Under the pieces are notes generated by a model that searched no databases, was not told the DNA's origin, and was given only the letters and a program-made list of their open reading frames with translations. 64,000 nucleotides of DNA, taken from positions 21,463 to 85,462 of the forward strand of contig NZ_LZJF01000056.1 of NCBI RefSeq assembly GCF_001666835.1, given 5' to 3'. The stretch comes from Mycobacterium sp. E3251 (GTDB lineage Bacteria > Actinomycetota > Actinomycetes > Mycobacteriales > Mycobacteriaceae). Below are positions 45,437 to 53,684 of the stretch, in pieces; position 1 is the first letter of the stretch, and each line of letters opens with the position of its first letter. The translations under genes were made by a program, and so were the position numbers.

Positions 45437-47335
45437 CTAGATGGCGCTCGTCGGCAACGCCTTGAGGTCGGCCAAAAACGGCATCGGCAACCACCGCGCG
45501 GCCAGCAGCGCTTCCATCTCGTCGCCTGGGACGGGGCGCGACAACAAAAAGCCCTGCGCCCGGCGGCAGCCGTGCTGCATCAAAATCGTTGCCGCGGCCG
45601 CTGTTTCAACTCCCTCGGCCACCACGTCCAGGCCGAACGCCTCGGCCAGGCCGATGATGGCGCGAACGATCGCCAGATCGCCGGCGTTGTTGCCCAGGTC
45701 GCGCACGAATCCGGTGTCGATCTTGAGCATGTCGACCGGCAGGGATTTCAGGTGCGACAACACCGCATAACCGGTGCCGAAGTCGTCGATGGCCAGCTGG
45801 ACCCCGACTTCCTTTAGCTCCGCCAGCGTTTTTCGGGTTGTATCGATGTCGTGCACCACGGCGCGCTCGGTGATCTCCAGGCACACCGAACCGGCCGCGA
45901 TGCCGAACTCGTCGATGATGCCGGCGACGTCGCGCACGAACCCGCGGGTGATCAGTTGGACGGGCGACACGTTGATGCGCATGACGGCTTCCCGGCCGAC
46001 GCCGTTGGCCTGCCAGCGACTGAACTCGGCGCATGCGCTGCGCAGCACCCAGCGGCCCAACTCCATCGCCAGGTTGGTCGATTCGGCGATCCCGATGAAC
46101 GAATCCGGCAGCAGCAGCCCCCAGATCGGGTGCCGCCAGCGCACCAGCGCCTCGGCGCCGACGATGGCGCCCGTCGACAGGTCCACCTCCGGCAGGTAGT
46201 GCAGCAGCAGCGCCTCGCTGCCGATGTCGCCCTGCAGATGCAGCTCGATGTCGTTGCGGAACGCGCGCTTGAGGGACATGTCGTCGGTGGACACCGCAAT
46301 CTGGTTGCCGCCAGCGCGTTTCGCCGTCAGCACCGCCTCGTCGGCCCGGCGGAGCAGGTCGGTGCAGTTGTCCCGCCCCGGAACGCCCACCGCCAGGCCG
46401 ATGCTGACCGTCCGGCTGATCACGTGGCCGCCGATGGCCAGGCGCTCGCACAGCATCGTCGAGAGGCGACGGGCGAACGACTCCGCGGCTTCCGGCGCCA
46501 GCGGCTCGTCGGGCACGACGACGAACTCGTCCCCGCCCAACCGGGCGATCGTGCTGTTGGGAGCGCAGATCCGGATGCGTTGCGCGAAGACCCGGATGAA
46601 CCAGTCACCGGCGGTGTGGCCGAGGTAGTCGTTGATCGGCTTGAGCCGGTCGAGGTCGAGGTACAGCACCGCGACCGGCCCTGGGCGCCCCGCCAACAAC
46701 CGTTCGGTCAGGTGGGCGACCAGGGCACGACGGTTGTACAGGCCGGTCAGATCGTCGTGCTCGGCGAGGTAGCGGAGCTTCTCTTCCGCCGCGATGCGCG
46801 CTTGCACCTGCGCGAACAGCGCGGCGACGGCCTCGAGCGTATTGATCTCGTCCTGCTCCCACTTGCGGGCGCCGAACTTGACGAAGCCGAGCAAGCCGGT
46901 CGTCGTCTCGCCCGAGACCAGGGGGGCGGCGGCGACCGAAGGCGAGGCAGCCACTTTGGCCCCGCCCGGCCCGCGCCGGAAATAGCGTTTCGACTGCGCC
47001 GGCCGGATCACCACCGGTTTGCGGCCGTGCCCGCACTGCGCAAGGACCGACTCCGCGATGTCCAGCTGCGCGATGTCCAGCTGGGCGAAGTCCGTGGGAT
47101 CCGGATCCGCGGCGACCGTTCGGGGTGGCCACTCGGCAACCAGCGCCGAGGCCCGGGTCTGCGGGTCGAGGTGTCGCAAGAAGCTGGCGTCCACGTCGAA
47201 CTGCTCGACGAGTTGTGCGAGCACCTTCTGGCTCACCAGGGTGGCGGTCGCTGCCGTGGCTTCCATCAGCTGCGTGGCAACGGAGGTGACGACCAGGTCC
47301 AGGCTGCGCGGCACGGTCTCCTCCGATACGGGCAT
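45437..47335 (-). CDS. GAF-GGDEF-EAL cyclic-di-GMP turnover enzyme (Rv1354c-like)
   Basis: 632 aa, the same domain order as M. tuberculosis Rv1354c. A GAF domain occupies ~20-190. GGDEF: YLAEHDDLTGLYNRRAL, LDLDRLKPINDYLGH, RLGGDEFVVVP, intact; no RxxD inhibitory site is seen before it. EAL: GAEALVRWRHP, RINVSP, LEITERAV, IDDFGTGYAVLSHLKSLP, LKIDTGFVRDLG, VVAEGVET, AQGFLLSRP, all intact. It could therefore both make and degrade c-di-GMP. The ATG at 47335 is used; a GTG at 47314 with GGAGG upstream is equally plausible. Only 10 bp separate it from the following lipoprotein gene. Confidence 0.93.
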   Translation of the reverse strand: MPVSEETVPRSLDLVVTSVATQLMEATAATATLVSQKVLAQLVEQFDVDASFLRHLDPQTRASALVAEWPPRTVAADPDPTDFAQLDIAQLDIAESVLAQCGHGRKPVVIRPAQSKRYFRRGPGGAKVAASPSVAAAPLVSGETTTGLLGFVKFGARKWEQDEINTLEAVAALFAQVQARIAAEEKLRYLAEHDDLTGLYNRRALVAHLTERLLAGRPGPVAVLYLDLDRLKPINDYLGHTAGDWFIRVFAQRIRICAPNSTIARLGGDEFVVVPDEPLAPEAAESFARRLSTMLCERLAIGGHVISRTVSIGLAVGVPGRDNCTDLLRRADEAVLTAKRAGGNQIAVSTDDMSLKRAFRNDIELHLQGDIGSEALLLHYLPEVDLSTGAIVGAEALVRWRHPIWGLLLPDSFIGIAESTNLAMELGRWVLRSACAEFSRWQANGVGREAVMRINVSPVQLITRGFVRDVAGIIDEFGIAAGSVCLEITERAVVHDIDTTRKTLAELKEVGVQLAIDDFGTGYAVLSHLKSLPVDMLKIDTGFVRDLGNNAGDLAIVRAIIGLAEAFGLDVVAEGVETAAAATILMQHGCRRAQGFLLSRPVPGDEMEALLAARWLPMPFLADLKALPTSAI

Positions 47336-47539
47336 ACGTTCACCCGGGCGGCCACCGCGTTTGACGGTTGCCCGATCGGGGGGACGGTCTCAATGACGAA
47401 TCCCGTCGAATGCGCGCCCGTACGCATCGAGGGCAGGTCACGATCGGTTTCAGTCAGCAAAAACGTATCACGCAGTAGCCGCTTCATCCGGGCTAACGAG
47501 CAACTTGCGCGGGCGCTGGTCTACGGCGAGACGGACGCA

Positions 47540-49204
47540 TCATTGACCGTTGGCGGAGGCGTCGCTCGCGATGTCCAGCGTGGCGATCGGATACAGGCCG
47601 GAACCGTCGCGGCCGTCGCGGGCCAGCGCCATCGGCGCGTAGTTCACCACGTGGGAGGCGCCCGGCTTGTGTTGCTGCCATTCCACGGACGCGCGCAGCG
47701 TGTAGTGCCCGGGCGCCAGCCCCGTCACGTCGACGCGCACCGACTCCGTCGACGACTCCGGAACCGCCTCCTCGCGTGACTGGCTGGAGTCGTCGTGCGA
47801 CAGCGTCTTGAGATTGACCGTCGCCGGAATGGTGCGGACCACCGCTCCCGAGAAATCGACCAGCTTGTAACCGGGTGCCCATCGCTCGGTGGCCGCCGCC
47901 GAACCGTAGTTGGTCCAGATGACCGAGATGGAAGCCACCTTGCCCTGGATGGACTGCGAGCCCGGCTTGGCCTCCACCGAATACCGGTAACCGGCGGACG
48001 TGTTCGCCTTGGCCCAGAGCAGATAGAGCTTGGAGTCCATCGCCGAGGTCGCATCCCGGTCGGGGAAGTCGGCGCTCGCCGTCATCGAGACGTGATACCT
48101 GACGACGTCGTGCAGGGCCTTCTCGTAGTACGACCGGGGGTCGGTCCCGTTCGGCAACCGGCACCACTGGCTGATCACCAGCGCCGAGGTGAGCCGCTGC
48201 TTGATCGTGTTGACAGCGGCGTCGTCGAACCGGACGTAGTGGGAGTCGCTGGACTCGGCCCATTCCGGCAGGGGTGACTGCACCCCAAGACAATCCGCGC
48301 GGACGCCGACCGGTGCGGACAGCTTTTTCGTCACGTCGTCGGCGAACAACTCGCGGACGATCTCCGGATTCTCGGCGGCGACCACCAGCTGGGTGTGAGG
48401 GAACGCGCCGACGTTCGCCGCGACCAGTTGCCCGATGGACGCCTTGGTGATGCTTTGATCACGGAACTGGCTGTAATAGCCCAACTTCGGCACGCTGTCG
48501 TCCGGCGCGGGGCCGGGGGCGCCGAGCGCATCACGCACGTACGCGAGGCTGGCCTTGCCGAAATCACCGTAGCCGGAGAACTCGAACACGCTGAGGCGCT
48601 CGTCGCCGTCGTAGCGCCGCCCGAGCGCGGCGAGCAACTGCCCGAAACCGTTCAGGTAGCCGGGATCATTCCAATTCGGGACCACCTGCGCCACACCGGG
48701 TCCGGCACCGTTAGGCGCCGCGGGATAGCTGGTGGCCGCGGAGCGGATCCAGTCCGGAATCGCGATGTTGGTGTTGTCGGGATAGAAATCGTTGCAACAG
48801 GACTTGTAGGCGTATACGCCCAGGGTCAGCCGCATGTTTCGGCTGCCGAGCTTTGTGAGCGCGTCGTCGATCACGCTGAAGTCGAACTTGCGGTCGTCGG
48901 GAGCGTCGGGGGGCAGCGTGCGCGGGTCGACGGGCTGCAGCTGCCGCCACGAAACCCGCAAGCTGGCGTCGTCCGACGCGGGCCAGGCAGCGTATCGCTG
49001 CTGCGCGGGATTGCCTTGCGGGAAAAGCGGATTCAAGCCTTCTTCGTACTGGCCGCGCAGCGGGTTGGGGATCTCCTGAGCGGTAGGCGGAATGGCCGGA
49101 CTGACCATCGCGGACAGTGGGCCGGGATCGCTCTTGCCACCGCATCCGCTCAGCACCATAGCCGCGCACACGGCAGCGGCCAGCGCGCTATTCCTCGTCT
49201 TCAC
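47540..49204 (-). CDS. DUF4832-like lipoprotein (copy 2)
   Basis: 554-aa lipoprotein and close paralog of the one at 43750-45426. The signal is KTRNSALAAAVCAAMVLSGCG with lipobox LSGC. Long stretches agree almost residue for residue: IPNPLRGQYE, RVSWRQLQPVDP, DDRKFDFSVIDDAL, RRYDGDERLSVFEFSGYGDF, GYYSQFRDQSITKASIGQLV, LAPGHYTLRASVEWQQHKPG. GTG at 49204 has GGGAG 8 bases upstream; a GTG at 49222 is also in frame. The two copies flank the c-di-GMP enzyme, pointing to a duplication. Function as for the first copy, inferred from fold only. Confidence 0.75.
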   Translation of the reverse strand: MKTRNSALAAAVCAAMVLSGCGGKSDPGPLSAMVSPAIPPTAQEIPNPLRGQYEEGLNPLFPQGNPAQQRYAAWPASDDASLRVSWRQLQPVDPRTLPPDAPDDRKFDFSVIDDALTKLGSRNMRLTLGVYAYKSCCNDFYPDNTNIAIPDWIRSAATSYPAAPNGAGPGVAQVVPNWNDPGYLNGFGQLLAALGRRYDGDERLSVFEFSGYGDFGKASLAYVRDALGAPGPAPDDSVPKLGYYSQFRDQSITKASIGQLVAANVGAFPHTQLVVAAENPEIVRELFADDVTKKLSAPVGVRADCLGVQSPLPEWAESSDSHYVRFDDAAVNTIKQRLTSALVISQWCRLPNGTDPRSYYEKALHDVVRYHVSMTASADFPDRDATSAMDSKLYLLWAKANTSAGYRYSVEAKPGSQSIQGKVASISVIWTNYGSAAATERWAPGYKLVDFSGAVVRTIPATVNLKTLSHDDSSQSREEAVPESSTESVRVDVTGLAPGHYTLRASVEWQQHKPGASHVVNYAPMALARDGRDGSGLYPIATLDIASDASANGQ

Positions 49205-49388
49205 GGTTGCTTCTCCCAACACACACCGATGCCCACTGAAGTGGCCCCATACTGCCTGGGTTATCCGGTACGTGTATCCGACGCGGGGCAGGTCACGAAT
49301 TGGCGTAGCGCAGCCTAACACGCACGTCGCCGCCGTCCCCGGCCCCCGAGGTGGCTCTCGTGAGGCGCGTCACAATGTGGGGCGGGCC

Positions 49389-49415
49389 TGTCACGCTCGG
49401 CCGGCCCGCGGTGTC
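49389..49415 (+). promoter_or_regulatory. Candidate ECF41-type promoter
   Basis: TGTCACG (49389-49395), a 16-base spacer, then TGTC (49412-49415), 36 bases before the oxidoreductase ATG. ECF41 sigma factors recognise TGTCACA and CGTC with this spacing; the match here is one base off at each element. The gene of an ECF41-like sigma factor is the second gene of this operon. Confidence 0.4.
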
Positions 49416-49451
49416 TCGAGGGCATCAGGCCCATCAGAACAGGAGACAGCA

Positions 49452-50633
49452 ATGAGCGAGGTAGCCGCCCGGAAAATTCACGTCGTCGTGGTCGGAGGCG
49501 GATACGCCGGAACAGTGGCCGCGAACCATCTACGGCAGCGTCCGGACATCGACATCACCCTGGTGAACTCCCGGCCCGTCTTCGTGGAGCGGATCCGCCT
49601 GCATCAGTTGGTCGCCGACACCGGCGCCGCGACCGCCGACTACTCCACGCTGTTGGGCGACGGCATCCGATTGGTCGTCGACACCGTCGACCGCATCGAG
49701 GCCACCGCGCGTCGCGTCCTGCTGTCCTCGGGCGCCGAGCTCGACTACGACTACCTGATCTACGCGGTCGGCAGCACCGGTGCGACACCGGTGGCGGTGC
49801 CCGGATTCGCGGACTTCGCGTACGCGGTCGCCGACTTGGAAAGTGCGCAGCGTTTGCGCTACGCGCTCGTCGACCTGCCGCTGGCCGCGCCCGTCACCGT
49901 CGTCGGCGGCGGCCTGACCGGCATCGAAACCGCCGCCGAGCTGGCCGAACAGGGCCGCCAGGTGACCCTGGTGTGCGGCGGCGCGCTCGGCCCGTCGCTG
50001 AGCAAGCGGGGCAGGCGCTCGGTCGCCAAGCGCCTGCGCGGCTTCGGCGTCAACGTGCTGGAATCCGCGATGGTGACCGAGGTGCGCTGGGACGCGGTGG
50101 TGCTCGCCGACGGCGCCGTGCTGCCGAGCGCGGCGACCGTCTGGACGGCCGGATTCGCCGTGCCGGACCTGGCCGCGCGCAGCGGCCTGAGCACGGACGC
50201 GGCGGGCCGCCTACTCACCGACGAGACGCTGACCAGCGTCGACAATCCCTACGTCGTCGCGGCGGGAGACGCCGCCGCGCCGTCGGGGCAGCCCCTGCGG
50301 ATGAGCTGCCAGGCCGCCGGGCCGTTGGGCGCGCAAGCCGCCAACACCGTGCTCAGCCGCATCGCCGGAACAGCCCCGGCCCCGCTCAGCCAGGCGTTCG
50401 TCGGTCAGTGCATCAGCCTCGGCCGCACCTACGGCACGGTGCAGCTGTCGCGCACCGACGACACCCCGGTGAACATGGCGCTGGGCGGCAGGACGGGTGC
50501 CTCCATCAAAGAAGCCATCTGCAAGGGCACGCTGTGGGCCATCCGGCGCGAGGCCGCCAAGCCCGGCTCCTACCTCTGGCTCAAGGGTGGCAAGAGGCCC
50601 GCGCAGGCACCGGCCGAGATCGCTCTGCGATGA
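49452..50633 (+). CDS. FAD-dependent pyridine-nucleotide oxidoreductase (NDH-2-like)
   Basis: 393-aa two-dinucleotide-binding flavoprotein. FAD site VVVVGGGYAGTVAANHLRQ; NAD(P) site VTVVGGGLTGIETAAELAEQG; second FAD motif NPYVVAAGDAA followed by SCQAAGPLGAQAAN. It resembles type II NADH dehydrogenases and AIF-like proteins without a C-terminal membrane anchor. SD AGGAGA before the ATG at 49452. Its stop overlaps the ATG of the sigma factor (ATGA), so the two are co-translated. Oxidoreductases next to ECF41 sigma factors are a known pairing. Confidence 0.9.
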   Translation: MSEVAARKIHVVVVGGGYAGTVAANHLRQRPDIDITLVNSRPVFVERIRLHQLVADTGAATADYSTLLGDGIRLVVDTVDRIEATARRVLLSSGAELDYDYLIYAVGSTGATPVAVPGFADFAYAVADLESAQRLRYALVDLPLAAPVTVVGGGLTGIETAAELAEQGRQVTLVCGGALGPSLSKRGRRSVAKRLRGFGVNVLESAMVTEVRWDAVVLADGAVLPSAATVWTAGFAVPDLAARSGLSTDAAGRLLTDETLTSVDNPYVVAAGDAAAPSGQPLRMSCQAAGPLGAQAANTVLSRIAGTAPAPLSQAFVGQCISLGRTYGTVQLSRTDDTPVNMALGGRTGASIKEAICKGTLWAIRREAAKPGSYLWLKGGKRPAQAPAEIALR

Positions 50634-51541
50634 CGCGCCCGCCCGCCGGCAGTGAGCACGCGGAACGGTTCACCGTGCTGCGGCCGCTGCTGTTCACCAT
50701 CGCCTACGAGATGCTGGGCTCGGCGACCGAAGCCGACGACGTGCTGCAGGACAGCTACCTGCGGTGGGCGGCGGTCGACCTGTCGACCGTGCGCGACACC
50801 AAGTCGTATCTCGCCCAGCTGGTGACCCGCCAGGCGCTCAACGCGCTGCGCACCGATGCGCGTCGTCGCGAGGACTACGTGGGGCCGTGGCTGCCCGAGC
50901 CGCTGCTGCTCGACGACCAAGATCCCTCCACCGATGTCGTTCTGGCGGAATCGATTTCGATGGCGATGCTGGTCCTGTTGGAGACGCTGAGCCCCGACGA
51001 GCGCGCGGTGTTCGTGTTGCGCGAGGTGTTCGGCTTCGACTACGGCGAGATCGCCGAGGCGGTGGGCAAGCCCGCGCCGACGGTCCGGCAGGTGGCACAT
51101 CGGGCGCGTGAGCACGTGCGGGCGCGACGGAAGAGGTTCGACGCGGCCGACCCGCAACGCAACGCGCAGATCACCGCCCAGTTCCTCGCGACGGCCGCCA
51201 GCGGCGATGTGGAGACGCTCATGACGATGCTCGCCCCCGACGCCACCTGGACCGCGGACAGCGGCGGCAAGGTGTCCGCGGCGCGCCGGCCGGTGGTGGG
51301 GGCCGACCGGGTGGCCCGGGCCATCATCGGCCTGATCCGCAAGGCCACGGAGTTCGCCGCATTCCGCGTCGACATGGTGACGTGCAACAGCGCCCCGGCC
51401 GTCCTGCTCTACCTGGGCGATCACCTCGAAGGGGTGATCACGCTGGAAATCGCCGACGACAAAATCACCAACTTCTACGTCACGCGCAACCCGGACAAGC
51501 TGGTGGCCCTGGCGACCGCCCGTGACGTCAGCCGCGGCTAG
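50630..51541 (+). CDS. ECF41-type (SigJ-like) RNA polymerase sigma factor
   Basis: 303 aa. Sigma region 2 (PLLFTIAYEMLGSATEADDVLQDSYLRW) and region 4 (LSPDERAVFVLREVFGFDYGEIAEAVGKPAPTVRQVAHRAREHV) are typical ECF. It also has the ECF41 hallmarks: the linker motif WLPEPL and a C-terminal SnoaL-like domain (QFLATAASGDVETLMTMLAPDATWTADSGGKV) with a DSGGK close to the DGGGK motif. The extra domain acts in place of an anti-sigma factor in this group. It is coupled to the oxidoreductase gene, and the operon's own promoter may be its target. Confidence 0.92.
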   Translation: MTRPPAGSEHAERFTVLRPLLFTIAYEMLGSATEADDVLQDSYLRWAAVDLSTVRDTKSYLAQLVTRQALNALRTDARRREDYVGPWLPEPLLLDDQDPSTDVVLAESISMAMLVLLETLSPDERAVFVLREVFGFDYGEIAEAVGKPAPTVRQVAHRAREHVRARRKRFDAADPQRNAQITAQFLATAASGDVETLMTMLAPDATWTADSGGKVSAARRPVVGADRVARAIIGLIRKATEFAAFRVDMVTCNSAPAVLLYLGDHLEGVITLEIADDKITNFYVTRNPDKLVALATARDVSRG

Positions 51542-51569
51542 GTGACCGCCCTTCTGTCAAGCTAGGGCG

Positions 51570-52820
51570 GTGCGTATCGACCGGCTCGGCGACCTCGGCG
51601 CCGCACCCGAGGTGTTGCGCGCCGTGGGCGACGCCACGGCGCGCCTCGGTCTGCCGCCGCCGGCAGCGCTGACCGGCGACTGGTTCGGCGCGCTGGCGGT
51701 GATCGCCCCGAGCGTGTCGGTGCAGCCGGTCGATCCCGACGCGGCCTTCGCGGTCCAGCTGAGCTCGCAGACCGTCGACGCGCAGGCGGTGGGGGGCGGC
51801 TGGATCGGCTACCTCTCCTATCCCGATCCCGGCGCCGAGGGCGGGCCGAACCGGATACCCGAGGCCGCGGGCGGTTGGACCGACTGCGTCCTGCGCCGCG
51901 ACCGGGACGGGCAGTGGTGGTACGAAAGCCTGTCCGGCGCGCCGATGCCGGACTGGCTGGCCGCCGCGCTGGCGACGCCGCCGCCGGAGCGCGATTGCCG
52001 CATCGACTGGGGGCCCGCCGACCGGGCGGCCCACCGCGATGGGGTGCTGAACTGCCTCGAGGCCATCCGCGCCGGCGAGGTCTACCAGGCCTGCGTGTGC
52101 ACGCACTTCACCGGGACGGTCACCGGCGCCCCGCTGGACTTCTTCGCCGACGGCATCGCCCGCACCTCCCCGGCGCGGGCCGCGTATCTGGCCGGGGCGT
52201 GGGGCGCGGTGGCGTCGCTGTCCCCGGAGTTATTCCTGCGGCGGCGCGGCACGCTCGTGACCTCCAGCCCGATCAAAGGCACCCTGCCCCTGGACGCCTG
52301 GCCGTCGGCGCTGCGGGCGTCGGCCAAAGAGGTGGCCGAGAACATCATGATTGTGGACCTGGTGCGCAACGACCTCGGCCGGGTAGCGCTCGTCGGCACC
52401 GTCACCGTGCCCGAGTTGTTGGTGGTCCGGCGTGCGCCCGGCGTGTGGCACCTGGTGTCCACCGTGTCGGCGCGGGTTCCGGTCGAACTGCCGACGTCGG
52501 CGCTGCTCGACGCCGCCTTCCCGCCGGCCTCGGTTACCGGGACCCCCAAACACCGGGCCCGCCAACTGCTTTCGCAGTGGGAGCCGCATCGACGCGGGAT
52601 ATATTGCGGCACAATCGGTTTGGCCTCTCCCGTGGCCGGATGCGAGCTGAACGTCGCCATCCGCACGGTCGAGTTCGACGCCGCGGGTGGCGCCGTGCTC
52701 GGCGTCGGCGGGGGGATCACCGCGGACTCCGATCCCGACGCCGAATGGGCCGAATGCCTGCACAAGGCGTCCCCCATCGTGGGGCAGCCGCGCATCGCCG
52801 CCGCGTTTTCGGCCGGCTGA
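51570..52820 (+). CDS. pabB: Aminodeoxychorismate synthase component I
   Basis: 416 aa from GTG 51570. Converts chorismate and ammonia to 4-amino-4-deoxychorismate for folate synthesis. The C-terminal chorismate-binding domain shows CLEAIRAGEVYQACVCTHF, ASLSPELFLRRRG, SSPIKGTLP, AENIMIVDLVRNDLGRV, PASVTGTPKHRARQLL and RRGIYCGTIGL. The N-terminal half is short, as in mycobacteria. Position next to rsmI matches Rv1005c. This gene is the right border of the accessory region relative to M. tuberculosis. Confidence 0.92.
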   Translation: MRIDRLGDLGAAPEVLRAVGDATARLGLPPPAALTGDWFGALAVIAPSVSVQPVDPDAAFAVQLSSQTVDAQAVGGGWIGYLSYPDPGAEGGPNRIPEAAGGWTDCVLRRDRDGQWWYESLSGAPMPDWLAAALATPPPERDCRIDWGPADRAAHRDGVLNCLEAIRAGEVYQACVCTHFTGTVTGAPLDFFADGIARTSPARAAYLAGAWGAVASLSPELFLRRRGTLVTSSPIKGTLPLDAWPSALRASAKEVAENIMIVDLVRNDLGRVALVGTVTVPELLVVRRAPGVWHLVSTVSARVPVELPTSALLDAAFPPASVTGTPKHRARQLLSQWEPHRRGIYCGTIGLASPVAGCELNVAIRTVEFDAAGGAVLGVGGGITADSDPDAEWAECLHKASPIVGQPRIAAAFSAG

Positions 52821-52822
52821 CC

Positions 52823-53659
52823 TCACGCGCGGCGCGACTGCAGGACCGCGTCGTAGAGCTGGCGTGAGCGCACCCCCGGATTCGCGTCGGCCACCTCACC
52901 GCAGGCGTCCTTGACGCGGGCGCCGTCGGCGACCAGCTCCTCCACCCGCGCGACCAGCGACGGCAGGTCGGCGCGTGGGGTCGCACCGGCGAGCACGACG
53001 GTGATCTCGCCGAGCACCCCGTCGTCCGACCACGCCGCCAGCTCGTCGAGCGATCCGCGCACCACCTCCTCGTGCACCTTGGTCAGTTCCCGGCAGATCG
53101 CCGCCCGGCGGTCACCGCCGAGTTGGTCGACGGCGTCGCGCAGAGTCGCGGCCAACCGGCGCGGCGATTCGAAGAACACGCAGGTGCGCCGCTCGTCGGC
53201 CAGCGACTCGAGCCAGGTCCGCCGCGCGGCCTTCTTGCGCGGCGCGAAACCCTCGAAACAGAATTTCTCCGCCGGGAGACCCGACAGTGCCAGCGCGGTC
53301 ATCACCGCCGACGGGCCCGGGAGACAGGTCAGCGGAAGGTCGGCCTCCACGCACGCCGCGACCAGCCGGAAGCCGGGGTCGCTGATCAGCGGCATCCCGG
53401 CATCGCTGACCACCAGCACCGTCGCACCCACTTTGAGGGCGGCGATCAGCGAGTCCACCCGGGCCGCCTCCACCCGGTCGAACAGGCTGATCACCCGGCC
53501 GGAAATGGTGACGTCCAGCGCTTTCGCCAGCGTCCGCACCCGGCGGGTGTCCTCGGCCGCCACCACGTCCGCGTGGGCGAGGGCGTCGATCAGGCGGGGC
53601 GAGGCGTCCGACGGTTGGCCCAGCGGCGTTGCGCCCAGCAACAGGCGGCCAGTGGTCAT
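52823..53659 (-). CDS. rsmI: 16S rRNA 2'-O-ribose C1402 methyltransferase
   Basis: RsmI, 278 aa, methylates the 2'-OH of C1402 in 16S rRNA. The tetrapyrrole-methylase-type fold is recognised by LLLGATPLGQPSDASPRLIDAL, ADVVAAEDTRRVRTLAKAL, VLVVSDAGMPLISDPGFRLV, LPGPSAVMTALALSGLP and FEGFAPRKKAARR. The ATG at 53659 gives the usual N-terminus MTTGRLLLGA. Divergent from the mannosyltransferase gene across 25 bp; convergent with pabB 2 bp away. Same order in M. tuberculosis (Rv1003). Confidence 0.95.
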   Translation of the reverse strand: MTTGRLLLGATPLGQPSDASPRLIDALAHADVVAAEDTRRVRTLAKALDVTISGRVISLFDRVEAARVDSLIAALKVGATVLVVSDAGMPLISDPGFRLVAACVEADLPLTCLPGPSAVMTALALSGLPAEKFCFEGFAPRKKAARRTWLESLADERRTCVFFESPRRLAATLRDAVDQLGGDRRAAICRELTKVHEEVVRGSLDELAAWSDDGVLGEITVVLAGATPRADLPSLVARVEELVADGARVKDACGEVADANPGVRSRQLYDAVLQSRRA

Positions 53660-53670
53660 GCCCGACAGCC

Positions 53671-53676
53671 TACGAT
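53671..53676 (+). promoter_or_regulatory. -10 box of the mannosyltransferase gene (near leaderless)
   Basis: TACGAT followed by 8 bases and the ATG at 53685, a leaderless arrangement, in the 25-bp gap to the divergent rsmI gene. Confidence 0.45.
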
Positions 53677-53684
53677 CGACAGCG

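Noticed and set aside
52911..53684. N-terminal extension of the protein mannosyltransferase
   Set aside because: It lies antisense to rsmI and reads as Ser/Arg-rich sequence. A -10 box and the ATG at 53685 define the real start.
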